Source: Azospirillum brasilense (GTDB lineage Bacteria; Pseudomonadota; Alphaproteobacteria; Azospirillales; Azospirillaceae). From it: a DNA stretch of 64,000 nucleotides. This document shows, piece by piece, positions 34,082 through 43,906 of this stretch; position 1 is the stretch's first letter; each line of letters starts with the position of its first letter. The stretch covers positions 1,232,501 through 1,296,500 of the forward strand of contig NZ_CP032346.1 in NCBI RefSeq assembly GCF_005222205.1. The letters run 5' to 3'. Made by a program: the position numbers and the translations under genes. Under the pieces are notes generated by a model. That model made no database searches and had not been told where the DNA came from. It saw nothing but the letters and a program-made list of their open reading frames with translations.

Positions 34082-35206
34082 TCACCCCGCCCTTTGCCGC
34101 TCCACGCCCGCATCGGCGTCGGGGCGGGTGCTGTCGCGGACCACCAGTTCGCAATCCAGCCCATGGTGCGGCTGGGCCACCGTCGTGCCGTTCAGCCGGG
34201 CCAGGATCTGGCCGGCGGCCAGCTCGCCGATCTCGCGCTGCGGCGGGCGCACGGTGGACAGCGGCGGCAGGCAGGCGGCGCTGAAGGTCAGGTCGCCGAA
34301 GCCGATCACCGCCAGATCGTCGGGCACGCTCAGCCCGCGCCGGTTCGCCTCGAACAGCACGCCCAGCGCCATGGCGTCGTTGGAGCAGACCACCCCGTCG
34401 ATGTCCGGATGCAGCGCGAACACCTCGTCGATCAGCCAGATGCCGACGGGGGTGGAGGCGGTGTCGGGGGCGGTGAAGGCGATCGGCTCGTGCAGGCCGC
34501 GACGGCGCACCTCGTCCTCATAGCCGTCGGTGCGGCTGCGCACGCGCATGTCCTGGTGCACGGCGGCGCCGATGTAGGCGACCTTGCGGCTGCCCTGGTC
34601 GTAGAGGTGGCTGGCCTGCCGCCGCCCGACCTCGAAGTGGGAGAAGCCGACCGTCATGTCCACCGCCGGGGTCTGGGCGGAGGGGATGTCCCACATCTCC
34701 ACCACCGGCACGCCGGAGGAGCGCAGCATGGCGCGCGTCCGCTCGGTGTGGTGCAGGCCGGTGACCACCACCGCGGCGGGCGACCAGGCGAGGAAGGCGC
34801 GGATCAGCTCCTCCTCCCGCTCCGGATCGAACTCGCTGACGCCCAGCAGCGTCTGGTAATGGGCGGTCTGGAAGGCGCTTTGCAGCGTGTTGTAGGTTTC
34901 CGCGAAGAAGGAGTTGGTGATGGAGGGCAGGATCACCCCCACCGTCCGGCTCTTCGCCGCGGCGAGGCTGCCCGCCACGAGGTTGGGCACGTAGCCGAGC
35001 TGGTCGATCACCGTCCGCACGCGGGTCGCCAACTCCTCCGACACCGCCTCCGGCTTGCGCAGATAGAGCGAGACGGTGCTGGGCGACACGCCGGCGGCGT
35101 TGGCCACGTCCGTCATGGTCAGCCGCTGGGTGGCGCGGCGGGTTTTCTTGCGGATGGGCTTGGCGGGCTTCGGCGGGATCGGCTTGGCGGGCGGCTGTGC
35201 GGTCAT
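34082..35206 (-). CDS. LacI-family transcriptional regulator
   Basis: 374 residues; ATG 35206 follows AAGGA. After a Lys/Pro-rich tail comes the LacI HTH (TMTDVANAAGVSPSTVSLYLRKPEAVSEEL, residues about 30-60) with the hinge helix, then a periplasmic-binding-like sensor domain (VGVILPSITNSFFAET, VVCSNDAMALGVLFEANRRG). It resembles gluconate-type (GntR/LacI) repressors, but no sugar gene is adjacent, so its regulon is unknown. Confidence 0.9.
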   Translation of the reverse strand: MTAQPPAKPIPPKPAKPIRKKTRRATQRLTMTDVANAAGVSPSTVSLYLRKPEAVSEELATRVRTVIDQLGYVPNLVAGSLAAAKSRTVGVILPSITNSFFAETYNTLQSAFQTAHYQTLLGVSEFDPEREEELIRAFLAWSPAAVVVTGLHHTERTRAMLRSSGVPVVEMWDIPSAQTPAVDMTVGFSHFEVGRRQASHLYDQGSRKVAYIGAAVHQDMRVRSRTDGYEDEVRRRGLHEPIAFTAPDTASTPVGIWLIDEVFALHPDIDGVVCSNDAMALGVLFEANRRGLSVPDDLAVIGFGDLTFSAACLPPLSTVRPPQREIGELAAGQILARLNGTTVAQPHHGLDCELVVRDSTRPDADAGVERQRAG

Positions 35207-35293
35207 TCTCGTCCTTCCCTGCGGCGAACCCCGCCGCGCGGCGTGGCGGCATCATAGCACGCCGTTGGAAAAGCGGGGGAAAAGCGGGAACGG

Positions 35294-36229
35294 TCAGGGC
35301 GCGGCATTCGGTTCCGCTCCAGCCATGTCCGTATCCGCCAGGGCGGCGCGCGCCTGCTCCGCGAAGAAGTCGATGAAGACGCGGATCTTCGCGGGCAGCA
35401 GGTTGCGGTGGGGGTAGAGCACGGCGAGCGTCACCGGCTCCGGCGGGCAGTGCGGCAGGACGACGCGCAGTTCCCCGTGGCGCAGATGGTCGGCCACCTC
35501 CCACAGCGGCTTCAGCACGATCCCTGCCCCGGCCAGCGCCCAGCCGGTCAGCACGTCGCCGTCGTCGGCGTCGAACTGGCCGGACACCGGCAGGGTCATC
35601 GGGCCTTGTGGGGTGTTCAGCGTCCACTGGAACTGCTGCGAGCCCGGAAAGCGCAGCAGCAGGCAATGGTGGGACAGCAGATCCTCCGGCCGGGCCGGCA
35701 CGCCCCGCCGCTCCAGATAGGACGGCGCGGCGCAGAGCACCCGTGGCAGGTCGGCGATCTTGCGCGCGACGAAGCTGGAATCCTTCAGCGGCGCCATGCG
35801 GATGGCGACGTCGGTCGCCTCGCGCAGCAGGTCCAGCAGATGGTCGGACAGGCGCAGCCGCAAATCCACCTGGGGGTAGGCGGCGTGGAAGCGCGGCACC
35901 ATCGGGGCCAGGATGCGCCTCCCGAAACCCAGCGGCGCGGTCACCCGCAGACTGCCCACCGGCGCCCCGCCGATGGCGCCGACGCTGCTCTCCGCCCGTT
36001 CCGCCGCCTCCAGAACCTCCAGGCAATGTTCAAAGAAGACCTTTCCGGCCTCGGTGAACTGCACCTGCCGGGTGGTGCGGTTGAGCAGGCGGGCGTTCAG
36101 ATGCTCCTCCAGGCTTTGCAGCCGGTGGCTGACCACGGCGGGCGACAGGCGCAGGCTGCGCCCGGCGGCGGACAGGCTGCCCAGCTCCACCACCCGCACG
36201 AACACCCGCATGTTCTCCAGCAGCGCCAC
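35294..36229 (-). CDS. LysR-family regulator divergent from puuD
   Basis: 311 residues from the GTG at 36229, giving the common LysR beginning (M)ALLENMRVFVRVVE; the ATG at 36211 would truncate helix 1. The HTH (LSLSAAGRSLRLSPAVVSHRLQSLE region) is followed by a CrgA-type effector domain. It is transcribed divergently from puuD with a 174-bp gap, so it is the likely regulator of purine catabolism here. The effector is unknown. Confidence 0.88.
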   Translation of the reverse strand: MALLENMRVFVRVVELGSLSAAGRSLRLSPAVVSHRLQSLEEHLNARLLNRTTRQVQFTEAGKVFFEHCLEVLEAAERAESSVGAIGGAPVGSLRVTAPLGFGRRILAPMVPRFHAAYPQVDLRLRLSDHLLDLLREATDVAIRMAPLKDSSFVARKIADLPRVLCAAPSYLERRGVPARPEDLLSHHCLLLRFPGSQQFQWTLNTPQGPMTLPVSGQFDADDGDVLTGWALAGAGIVLKPLWEVADHLRHGELRVVLPHCPPEPVTLAVLYPHRNLLPAKIRVFIDFFAEQARAALADTDMAGAEPNAAP

Positions 36230-36403
36230 GCCTTGTCTTTCCTGATTTTCCTTCTCCCCCTGGGGGCGAGGGGATAAGAGGGAAGAATCCTCCCACCTTT
36301 CCGTTTTTTTTGAAAGTGCTGGCGCACGCATCCGCTTCCCCGCTGCGCTGCGGCAACCGTAGAGTTCAGGGTGAGGATCACCGAACGGAAGAGGCCGCGA
36401 CGC

Positions 36404-37591
36404 ATGGAGCCGATCGTCTGGGAGTGGGTCAACTTTCTGGTGCGCTGGCTGCACGTCATCACGGCCATCGCCTGGATCGGGTCGAGCTTCTATTTCATCC
36501 ACCTCGACCTGTCCCTGCGGCGGCGCGACGGCCTGCCCGATGGGGTGGCGGGGGAGGCGTGGCAGGTCCACGGCGGCGGCTTCTACAACATGATGAAATA
36601 CACGGTCGCCCCGCCGGAGCTGCCGGAGAAGCTGACCTGGTTCAAATGGGAAGCCTACGCCACCTGGCTCAGCGGCTTCGCGCTGCTGTCGGTGCTCTAC
36701 TACCACGGCGCCGCGCTCTACATGATCGACCCGGCGGTGTTGGACATCCCCTGGTGGGGGGCGGTGCTGCTCAGCCTGGGCGCCCTGGGGCTGGGCTGGC
36801 ACGGCTATGACCGGCTGTGCAAGTCGCCATTGGGCAAGGACGACGTGAAGCTGGCGGCGGCGGGCTTCGTCTTCCTGGTGCTGGTCGCCTGGGGCCTCAG
36901 CCACCTCTTCAGCGGGCGGGCGGCGATGCTGCATGTCGGCGCGCTGATCGGCACGATGATGTCGGCCAACGTCTTCCGCATCATCATCCCCAACCAGACC
37001 AAGGCGGTGGCCGCCATGAAGGCCGGCCAGGTGCCCGACCCGGCGCTGGGCAAGCAGGCCAAGCAGCGGTCGCTGCACAACAATTACCTGACGCTGCCGG
37101 TCGTCTTCCTGATGATCTCCAACCACTACCCGCTGGCCTTCGGCACGCGCTACAGCTGGGTGATCGTGGCGGTGGTGCTGGTGGTGGGGGCGGTGATCCG
37201 CCACTTCTTCAACAGCCGCCACGCCGGCAAGCCGACGCCCTGGTGGACCTGGGCGGTGGCCGCCGCGGGCGTCGCCGTCATCGTGGGCCTGAGCGCCGCC
37301 GGCACGCGGACCGAGAGCGCCGCCGCGCCGGCCAAGGTGGAGTTCGCGCAGGTGGAGGAGGTGGTGCTGTCCCGCTGCTCCATGTGCCACGCGGCTCAGC
37401 CGGTGTGGGAGGGGATCGGCGCGCCGCCGCGCGGCGTGACGCTGGACAGCGCGGAGGCGATCAGCCGCCACGCGCCCCAGATCCGCGTCTGGGCGGCGCT
37501 GTCCGACGCGATGCCCCCCGGCAACGTCACCGGGATCACGCCGGAGGAGCGCCGCCTGCTCGCCGCCTGGACCGATCAGCTTCCCCGGTAG
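36404..37591 (+). CDS. puuD: PuuD: membrane urate oxidase with cytochrome c domain
   Basis: 395 residues from the ATG at 36404. The N-terminal 290 residues hold about eight hydrophobic helices with conserved His residues ([34 protein letters not shown]). The C-terminus has a cytochrome c motif, Cys325-SMC328-His329. PuuD converts urate to 5-hydroxyisourate, passing electrons to a cytochrome oxidase. Its end overlaps the convergent uraH by 16 bp. Position next to uraH, uraD and an allantoate amidohydrolase supports the role. Confidence 0.93.
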   Translation: MEPIVWEWVNFLVRWLHVITAIAWIGSSFYFIHLDLSLRRRDGLPDGVAGEAWQVHGGGFYNMMKYTVAPPELPEKLTWFKWEAYATWLSGFALLSVLYYHGAALYMIDPAVLDIPWWGAVLLSLGALGLGWHGYDRLCKSPLGKDDVKLAAAGFVFLVLVAWGLSHLFSGRAAMLHVGALIGTMMSANVFRIIIPNQTKAVAAMKAGQVPDPALGKQAKQRSLHNNYLTLPVVFLMISNHYPLAFGTRYSWVIVAVVLVVGAVIRHFFNSRHAGKPTPWWTWAVAAAGVAVIVGLSAAGTRTESAAAPAKVEFAQVEEVVLSRCSMCHAAQPVWEGIGAPPRGVTLDSAEAISRHAPQIRVWAALSDAMPPGNVTGITPEERRLLAAWTDQLPR

Positions 37592-37938
37592 GTGGAGTAG
37601 CTGTAGGGGGAGACGAGCAGCGGCACATGGTAATGCTGGTCCGCGTTGGCGACACCGAAGCGGATCGGCACCACGTCGAGGAAGGCGGGTTCGACGATCT
37701 CCAGGCCGGAGGCGCGGAAATAGGCGCCGGCCTCGAACACCAGCTCATAGACGCCCGGCGTCAGGTCGGCCCCGGCGAGGAGCGGCGAGTCGCAGCGCCC
37801 GTCGGCGTTGGTGCGGGTCTGCATCAGCCGCTCCCGCCGCTCCCCGTCGATGCGGTAGAGGGTGACGGCAATCCCGGCGCCGGGCCGTCCGTGCGTCGTG
37901 TCGAGAACATGGGTGGTCAGGCGCCCGCTTCCGGACAT
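37576..37938 (-). CDS. uraH: 5-hydroxyisourate hydrolase
   Basis: 120 residues from the ATG at 37938 (GAGGAGAGACCC before it). The transthyretin-related fold shows [14 protein letters not shown] at the N-terminus, the central [10 protein letters not shown] and the hallmark C-terminal tetrapeptide YRGS. It opens 5-hydroxyisourate to OHCU, the step after PuuD. It is encoded on the opposite strand, tail to tail with puuD and divergent from uraD. Confidence 0.95.
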   Translation of the reverse strand: MSGSGRLTTHVLDTTHGRPGAGIAVTLYRIDGERRERLMQTRTNADGRCDSPLLAGADLTPGVYELVFEAGAYFRASGLEIVEPAFLDVVPIRFGVANADQHYHVPLLVSPYSYSTYRGS

Positions 37939-38118
37939 GGGTCTCTCCTCTCGTGAATCCCCTCGCCCCCCTGCGGAGAAGGGATAAGCGACTTTACACC
38001 GCACCGCCGCGCGGTCCGAACGGGGCCTGCGCAAAAAGACTTTCAAACGGATCGAAAAAGCGGACCTCGGCGATTGCGGTTATGCTGCGGGGCAGGGGAC
38101 CGATCAGGGAAGGCCGGG

Positions 38119-38643
38119 ATGCGACCGAGCGAGATGGACCGTGCAAGTTTCGTCGCCCGATTCGGCGGCGTGTTCGAACATTCGCCCTGGGTCGCCGAAG
38201 GCGCCTGGGATGCCGGCAATCAAGGGGGAAACCTCCCCGACGATGCGGAGGGCTTGCACGCCGCCATGGTCGCCGTCCTGCGCGCCGCCGGCCATGACCG
38301 GAAGCTGGCGCTGCTGAACGCCCATCCCGATCTGGCGGGCCGTCTGGCGCTGCGCGGCGAGCTGACCGCCGACAGCACGGCGGAGCAGGCCAGCGCCGGG
38401 CTGGACCGCTGCACGCCCGAGGAGTTCGCCCGCTTCACCGAATTGAACGACGCCTACAAGGCGCGCTTCGGCTTCCCCTTCATCCTGGCGGTCAAGGGCC
38501 GCAGCCGCGCCGACATCCTGGAGGCGTTCGAAACCCGCCTGTCCAACGGCCCGGAGGAGGAGTTCGCCACGGCGCTGGCCCAGGTCGAGCGCATCACCTG
38601 GCTGCGCCTCAAGGATTTGCTGCCCAAGGACATCGAGCCATGA
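38119..38643 (+). CDS. uraD: OHCU decarboxylase
   Basis: 174 residues from the ATG at 38119, after GGAAGG. The family motif NAHPDLAGR contains the catalytic His, and ARFGFPFILAVKGRSR closes the active site. It converts OHCU to (S)-allantoin, following UraH. The stop overlaps the next gene as ATGA, so the two are coupled. Confidence 0.94.
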   Translation: MRPSEMDRASFVARFGGVFEHSPWVAEGAWDAGNQGGNLPDDAEGLHAAMVAVLRAAGHDRKLALLNAHPDLAGRLALRGELTADSTAEQASAGLDRCTPEEFARFTELNDAYKARFGFPFILAVKGRSRADILEAFETRLSNGPEEEFATALAQVERITWLRLKDLLPKDIEP

Positions 38644-39881
38644 CCGGCTTCGGCGCGGACCTGATGGCGCGGCTGGACGCCTTCGCCGGCTTCACGGAGG
38701 AGCCGGGGCTGCTGACCCGCCTGTTCCTGACCCCACAGCACCGCGCCGCCGCGGACTGGCTGATGGAACTGATGGGCAAGGCCGGGATGAACGCCCGGCT
38801 GGACCCGGCGGGCACGGTGGTCGGCCGTTACGAGGGGACCGTGCCGGGCGCGCCGGCCCTGCTGATCGGCTCCCACATCGACACGGTGCGCAACGCCGGC
38901 CGGTATGACGGGAACCTGGGCGTGCTCGCCGCCGTCGCCGCGGTGGCGGAACTGGACCGGCGCGGCGAGCGCCTGCCCTTCGCCATCGAGGTGCTGGGCT
39001 TCGGCGACGAGGAGGGGGTGCGCTTTCCCGTGACGCTGACCGGCAGCCGCGCCATCGCGGGTCGCTTCGACCCGGCGGCGCTGGAGATGCGCGACCGCGA
39101 CGGCGTGCGCATGGCCGACGCGCTGCGCGCCTTCGGCGGCGACCCCGAGGCCATCGCCACGGCGGCCCGCAAGCCGGGGGAGGCGCTGGCCTTTCTGGAG
39201 GTCCACATCGAACAGGGGCCGGTGCTGGAGGCCGAAGGGTTGCCGGTCGGCATCGTCACGGCCATCAACGGCGCCACGCGCTTCGCCGTCCGGCTGCGCG
39301 GCATGGCCGGCCACGCCGGCACGGTGCCCATGGCGCTGCGCCGCGACGCGCTGGCCGCCGCCGCCGAGATGACGCTGGCGGCGGAGCGGGTGGCCGCCGC
39401 CTCGGACGCCGGGCTGGTGGCGACGGTGGGCCGGATCGAGGCGAAGCCGGGCGCCGTCAACGTCATCCCCGGCGAGGCCGCCTTCACCCTTGATGTCCGC
39501 GCGCCGGAGGACGCCGTGCGGCGGGACGCCTGCGCCGTCATCCTCGCCGACTTCGAGGGCATCGCCGCCCGCCGCGGCGTGGAACTGGCGGTGGAGACCA
39601 CCCACGACGCGGCGGCCGCCCCCTGCTCCCCCGGCATCCGGCGGCAGATCGAGGCCGCCGTGGTCCGCGCCGGCGTGCGTCCCCTGTCGCTGCCCAGCGG
39701 CGCCGGGCACGACGCCATGGCCTTCGCCGGCGTGCTGCCGATGGGCATGCTGTTCGTCCGCTGTGCGGGCGGCATCAGCCACAACCCCGCCGAATCCATC
39801 ACCGCGGAGGACGCCGACCTCTCGGTGCGGATCCTCCTGGACATCATCCGCCACTTCGAGCACGAGACCCCGACAGCATGA
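38640..39881 (+). CDS. Allantoate amidohydrolase-like Zn-dependent (M20) amidase
   Basis: 413 residues. M20/amidase-hydantoinase motifs are present: LIGSHIDTV, GNLGVLAAVAAV, FGDEEGVRF and FLEVHIEQGPVLE; the C-terminal SGAGHDAMAF is typical of AllC and N-carbamoyl-amidases. In a puuD-uraH-uraD setting it most likely hydrolyses allantoate or ureidoglycine. No allantoinase gene is seen in the window. It overlaps uraD and the next gene by 4 bp at each end. Confidence 0.88.
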   Translation: MTGFGADLMARLDAFAGFTEEPGLLTRLFLTPQHRAAADWLMELMGKAGMNARLDPAGTVVGRYEGTVPGAPALLIGSHIDTVRNAGRYDGNLGVLAAVAAVAELDRRGERLPFAIEVLGFGDEEGVRFPVTLTGSRAIAGRFDPAALEMRDRDGVRMADALRAFGGDPEAIATAARKPGEALAFLEVHIEQGPVLEAEGLPVGIVTAINGATRFAVRLRGMAGHAGTVPMALRRDALAAAAEMTLAAERVAAASDAGLVATVGRIEAKPGAVNVIPGEAAFTLDVRAPEDAVRRDACAVILADFEGIAARRGVELAVETTHDAAAAPCSPGIRRQIEAAVVRAGVRPLSLPSGAGHDAMAFAGVLPMGMLFVRCAGGISHNPAESITAEDADLSVRILLDIIRHFEHETPTA

Positions 39882-41110
39882 CCGACGCCGCCAAACAGGC
39901 CATCCACGCGTTCCTGGAGCAGACCCGCGACGCGCAGGTCCGCTTCCTGGCCGAACTGGTCAAGGTGCCCTCCGACAACCCGGCCGGCGACTGCGCTCCC
40001 CACGCCGAGCGGGCCGCCGTGCTTCTGGAGGGCATGGGCCTGACGGTGGAGCGCCACCCGGTCCCGGCGGAGCTGGTGCGGGCCAACGGCATGATCTCCG
40101 CCACCAACCTGATCGTGCGCCGCCGCTTCGGCGACGGGCCGACGGTGGCGCTGAACGCCCATGGCGACGTGGTGCCGCCGGGCGAAGGCTGGACCCGCGA
40201 CCCCTACGGGGCGGAGGTGGTGGACGGCTGGATGTACGGGCGCGGCGTCGCCGTCTCGAAGTCGGACTTCGTCACCTACACCTACGCGCTGCTGGCGCTG
40301 GAAAAGGCCGGGCTGGACCGCGGCACGGTGGAGCTGCACCTCACCTACGACGAGGAGGCCGGCGGCGAGATCGGGCCGAAATGGCTGCTCGACGAGGGGC
40401 TGAGCAGGCCGGACGTCGCCATCGCCGCGGGCTTCAGCTACGGCGTCGTCACCGCCCACAACGGCTGCCTGCATCTGGAGGTCGAGGTCACCGGCAGGTC
40501 CGCCCACGCCGCCCTGCCGATGACCGGCATCGACGCGCTGGAGGCGACGACGGCGATCCTCGCCGCGCTCTACGAGCACCGCAAGGGCTATGCCGAGACC
40601 GTGTCGGCGGTGGGGGGCATCGGCTCGCCGCAGTTGACGGTCGGGCTGATCAAGGGCGGCATCAACACCAACGTCGTCCCGGACCGCGTGACCCTGCGCC
40701 TCGACCGCCGCATGATCCCGGAGGAGGCGCCGGAGGCGGTGGAGGAGACGTTGCGCGCGGTCATCGCCGAGGCGGCCACGGCTTTCCCGAAGGCCCGCGT
40801 CGAGGTCCGCCGCGTCCTGCTGGCCCGCCCGCTGACCCCGCTGCCCGGCACCGACCGGCTGGCCGCCGTCCTCTGCGCCCACGCCAGCCGCGTGATGGGC
40901 GAGCCGGTGGAGACCAAGGGCGTGCCGCTCTACACCGACGCGCGCCATTACTCCGACGCGGGCGTGCCCATCGCCCTGTTCGGCGCCGGCCCTCACACCA
41001 TCGAGGAGGCCAACGCCCACCGCGCCGACGAGCGCCTGCCGCTGTCCGACCTGTTCAAGGCGACGGAGGTTGTGGCGCTGTCGCTGTTGGAGTTGCTGGG
41101 CGAGGGGTGA
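39878..41110 (+). CDS. M20-family metallohydrolase of the purine catabolic operon
   Basis: 410 residues. It has NAHGDVVPPGEGW (metal His and catalytic Asp), TYDEEAGGEIGP and the dimerisation domain. The canonical GRGxxDMKGG stretch reads GRGVAVSKSD: the bridging metal Asp is replaced by Val and a new Asp appears four residues later. Related deacylases share the general fold, but the substrate is unknown; ureidoglycolate or a carbamoyl derivative is possible from context. It is coupled to the preceding gene by ATGA. Confidence 0.82.
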   Translation: MTDAAKQAIHAFLEQTRDAQVRFLAELVKVPSDNPAGDCAPHAERAAVLLEGMGLTVERHPVPAELVRANGMISATNLIVRRRFGDGPTVALNAHGDVVPPGEGWTRDPYGAEVVDGWMYGRGVAVSKSDFVTYTYALLALEKAGLDRGTVELHLTYDEEAGGEIGPKWLLDEGLSRPDVAIAAGFSYGVVTAHNGCLHLEVEVTGRSAHAALPMTGIDALEATTAILAALYEHRKGYAETVSAVGGIGSPQLTVGLIKGGINTNVVPDRVTLRLDRRMIPEEAPEAVEETLRAVIAEAATAFPKARVEVRRVLLARPLTPLPGTDRLAAVLCAHASRVMGEPVETKGVPLYTDARHYSDAGVPIALFGAGPHTIEEANAHRADERLPLSDLFKATEVVALSLLELLGEG

Positions 41111-41111
41111 G

Positions 41112-41199
41112 GCCCCCACCCTAACCCTCCCCCGCTGCCGCAGGGGAGGGGACTTTATTCTCCCTCCCCTGCGAAGCGGGGGAGGGCCGGGGAGGGGGC
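41112..41199. repeat. Class B palindromic repeat upstream of guaC
   Basis: Begins GCCCCCACCCTAACCCTCCC and ends GGGCCGGGGAGGGGGC, with inner stems around CCCCGCTGCCGCAGGGG and CCCCTGCGAAGCGGGG. It separates the purine operon from guaC. Confidence 0.75.
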
Positions 41200-41236
41200 A
41201 ACGGCCCGCCCCCACAACATTAAGGACGACCCGCCG

Positions 41237-42280
41237 GTGATCATCGAGAACGATCTGAAGCTGGACTTCAAGGACGTGCTGATCCGCCCGAAGCGCAGCA
41301 CCCTGGAAAGCCGCAACGACGTGGACATCGAGCGGACCTTCCGCTTCGTCCACAGCGGGCTGGAATGGACGGGCTTCCCGCTGATCGCGGCCAACATGGA
41401 CGTGGTCGGCACCATGGCCGTCGCCCGCGCCCTGTCGCGCTTCGGCGCCATGACCGCGCTGCACAAGCACTACCCGGCGGAGTCCCTCATCTCCTTCTTC
41501 CGCGACGAGGACACGGCCAACGTCTTCTACTCGCTGGGCACGACCGAGGCCGACTACGACAAGTTCCAGGCGGTGAAGGCCAAGGCCCCGGTGGCCAAGC
41601 TCTGCCTGGACGTCGCCAACGGCTACACGGAGCGCTTCGTGCGCGTCATCGGCCGGTTGCGGACGGAGAACCCGGACATGGTCATCATGGCCGGCAACGT
41701 GGTGACCGGCGACATGACCGAGGCGCTGCTGCTCGCCGGGGCCGACATCATCAAGGTCGGCATCGGGCCGGGATCGGTCTGCACGACGCGCAAGATGACC
41801 GGCGTCGGCTACCCGCAGCTCTCCGCCATCATCGAATGCGCCGACGCCGCCCACGGCTTGAAGGGGCAGGTCTGCGGCGACGGCGGCTGCACGGTGCCGG
41901 GCGACATCTCCAAGGCCTACGGCGCCGGTGCGGACTTCGTGATGCTCGGCGGCATGCTGGCCGGCCACGACGAGTGCGAGGGCGACATCCGCTACGAGGA
42001 GCGCGACGGGCAGAAGGTGCCGGTGGCGATGACCTTCTACGGCATGTCGTCCGACACGGCGATGCACAAGTACGCGGGCGGCGTCGCCTCCTACCGCGCG
42101 TCGGAGGGCAAGACCGTGGAGGTCCCCTACCGTGGACCGATCGACGGCACGATGCAGGAGATCATGGGCGGCGTGCGCAGCATGATGACCTACATCGGCG
42201 CCACCAAGCTGAAAGAGGTGTCGAAGCGGACCACCTTCGTCCGCGTCGGCGCGCAGCTCAACACCGTCTTCGGGGGGTGA
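41237..42280 (+). CDS. guaC: GMP reductase
   Basis: 347 residues from a GTG at 41237 (AAGGA about 10 bases before). The IMPDH/GMPR TIM barrel shows the catalytic loop [11 protein letters not shown] with Cys182, the start [14 protein letters not shown] and [16 protein letters not shown]. It reductively deaminates GMP to IMP with NADPH, linking guanine nucleotides to the purine pathway. There is no CBS domain, as expected for GuaC rather than IMP dehydrogenase. It is preceded by a class B repeat and followed by a hairpin. Confidence 0.95.
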   Translation: MIIENDLKLDFKDVLIRPKRSTLESRNDVDIERTFRFVHSGLEWTGFPLIAANMDVVGTMAVARALSRFGAMTALHKHYPAESLISFFRDEDTANVFYSLGTTEADYDKFQAVKAKAPVAKLCLDVANGYTERFVRVIGRLRTENPDMVIMAGNVVTGDMTEALLLAGADIIKVGIGPGSVCTTRKMTGVGYPQLSAIIECADAAHGLKGQVCGDGGCTVPGDISKAYGAGADFVMLGGMLAGHDECEGDIRYEERDGQKVPVAMTFYGMSSDTAMHKYAGGVASYRASEGKTVEVPYRGPIDGTMQEIMGGVRSMMTYIGATKLKEVSKRTTFVRVGAQLNTVFGG

Positions 42281-42287
42281 TGCCAGG

Positions 42288-42312
42288 GGAGGTACCCTGC
42301 AACGGTACCTCC
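42288..42312 (+). terminator. Terminator hairpin after guaC
   Basis: A perfect 9-bp stem GGAGGTACC/GGTACCTCC (42288-42296, 42304-42312) with a 7-base loop, followed by TTCTC. It starts 8 bp after the guaC stop. Confidence 0.65.
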
Positions 42313-42437
42313 TTCTCGACCGCCTTCGCCCGGAACCACCGGCGGGTTCCACCGTTCGCAGGATGTGCGGACGGGTGGGGCGCCGGACGGCGTGCCCCCC
42401 TTGTCCGCCTTTTGGCAGGACGAGGAAGGCAGAGCTT

Positions 42438-43691
42438 ATGCGTGATTTCGATGGGGCCGCTCCGGCGTATGTGGGGCGGACGGACGGGCCGGCGGTCTTC
42501 GATTATCTGATCGTCGGGGCGGGCTTCGCCGGCAGCGTGCTGGCGGAACGGCTGGCGGCGGGGCTGAACAAGCGGGTGCTGCTGATCGACCGGCGCCCGC
42601 ACATCGGCGGCAACGCCTACGACCATCACGATGACGCGGGCGTGCTGATCCATCGCTACGGCCCGCACATCTTCCACACCAATTCGCAGCCGGTGGCGGA
42701 CTATCTGTCCCGCTTCACCCAGTGGCGCCCCTACGAGCACCGGGTGCTCGCCCATGTCGACGGGCAGCTCGTCCCGATCCCGATCAACCGGACGACGGTC
42801 AACCAGCTCTACGGGCTGAAGCTCGACGAGGCCGGCGTGGCGGAGTTCCTCAAGAGCCGGGCGGAACCGGTCGCCGACGTCCGCACCTCCGAGGACGTGG
42901 TGGTCGGCGCGGTTGGGCGGGAGCTGTACGAGAAGTTCTTCCGCGGCTACACCCGCAAGCAATGGGGCCTCGACCCGTCGCAGCTCGACAAGGCGGTGAC
43001 CGCCCGCGTGCCGACGCGGACCAACGACGACGACCGCTATTTCGGCGACAGCTTTCAGAACATGCCGCTGCACGGCTACACGCGGATGTTCGAGAACATG
43101 CTCGACCACCCGAACATCACCATCCGCCTGGGCGCCGATTTCCGCGACGTGGTGCGCGACGCGCGCTACCGCAACCTGATCTTCACCGGGCCGGTGGACG
43201 AGTATTTCGAGTACCGTTTCGGCAAGCTGCCCTACCGCTCCCTGACCTTCCGGCACGAGACGGTGGACCGGGAATGGTTCCAGCCCGTCGCCGTGGTGAA
43301 CTACCCCGGCGAGGAGGTGCCGCACACCCGCATCACCGAATACAAGCATCTGACCGGCCAGACGAACCCGAAAACCAGCCTGACCTACGAATACCCGTCG
43401 GCGGAGGGCGACCCCTACTACCCGATTCCCCGCGCGGAGAACGCGGCCTTGTACCGCAAGTACCAGGAGCTGGCCGACGCCACGCCGAACGTCCATTTCG
43501 TCGGGCGGCTGGCGACCTACCGCTACTACAACATGGATCAGGTGGTGGCGCAGGCGCTGGCGCTCTACACCCGCATCGCCAAGGCCGAAGGCGCCGTGGC
43601 GGAGGGCGCGCGCGGCATTTCCGGGATCGGCGCCGCCCCACCGGCCGCCCCATCGTCCGCTCCGGTCCACAGCAGGAGGGAAGCCTCATGA
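42438..43691 (+). CDS. glf: UDP-galactopyranose mutase
   Basis: 417 residues from the ATG at 42438, with GAGGAAGG upstream. FAD-binding DYLIVGAGFAGSVLAERLA lies at about residues 22-40. Family residues include RRPHIGGNAYDHHD, GPHIFHT and YTRKQWG. The C-terminal 30 residues are Ala/Pro-rich and dispensable-looking. The enzyme makes UDP-galactofuranose for surface polysaccharides. The stop overlaps the next small gene as ATGA. No glycan synthesis cluster is adjacent. Confidence 0.93.
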   Translation: MRDFDGAAPAYVGRTDGPAVFDYLIVGAGFAGSVLAERLAAGLNKRVLLIDRRPHIGGNAYDHHDDAGVLIHRYGPHIFHTNSQPVADYLSRFTQWRPYEHRVLAHVDGQLVPIPINRTTVNQLYGLKLDEAGVAEFLKSRAEPVADVRTSEDVVVGAVGRELYEKFFRGYTRKQWGLDPSQLDKAVTARVPTRTNDDDRYFGDSFQNMPLHGYTRMFENMLDHPNITIRLGADFRDVVRDARYRNLIFTGPVDEYFEYRFGKLPYRSLTFRHETVDREWFQPVAVVNYPGEEVPHTRITEYKHLTGQTNPKTSLTYEYPSAEGDPYYPIPRAENAALYRKYQELADATPNVHFVGRLATYRYYNMDQVVAQALALYTRIAKAEGAVAEGARGISGIGAAPPAAPSSAPVHSRREAS

Positions 43692-43855
43692 AAGCGTTCG
43701 GAATGGCCCTGGCCGCGGCGGTCGTCCTCGCCATCGGCGCCAGCGTGATCCTGGAAGGCACGCTGGGCCGCACCGCCGACGAGACCTACGCCGCCCCCTC
43801 GGTCCGGCTGAGCGAGGAGAACACCGTGCAGCATCGGAACTTCACGGGGCACTGA
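43688..43855 (+). CDS. Small single-pass membrane or secreted protein
   Basis: 55 residues from the ATG at 43688, coupled to glf and with AGGAGGG upstream. A hydrophobic N-terminal helix (MALAAAVVLAIGASVILEG) is followed by a short polar tail (TADETYAAPSVRLSEEN). It could be a membrane-anchored peptide or an exported one. The function is unknown. Confidence 0.65.
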   Translation: MKAFGMALAAAVVLAIGASVILEGTLGRTADETYAAPSVRLSEENTVQHRNFTGH

Positions 43856-43869
43856 CGACCTCGTTCCGG

Positions 43870-43896
43870 GAGGAGGGGACAGCGCGTCCCCTCCTC
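43870..43896. terminator. Hairpin between convergent glf operon and nadC
   Basis: An 11-bp perfect stem GAGGAGGGGAC (43870-43880) and GTCCCCTCCTC (43886-43896), loop AGCGC. It sits 14 bp after the small gene and 11 bp before the nadC stop, so it is probably shared. Confidence 0.65.
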
Positions 43897-43906
43897 ATCC
43901 GGGTCG

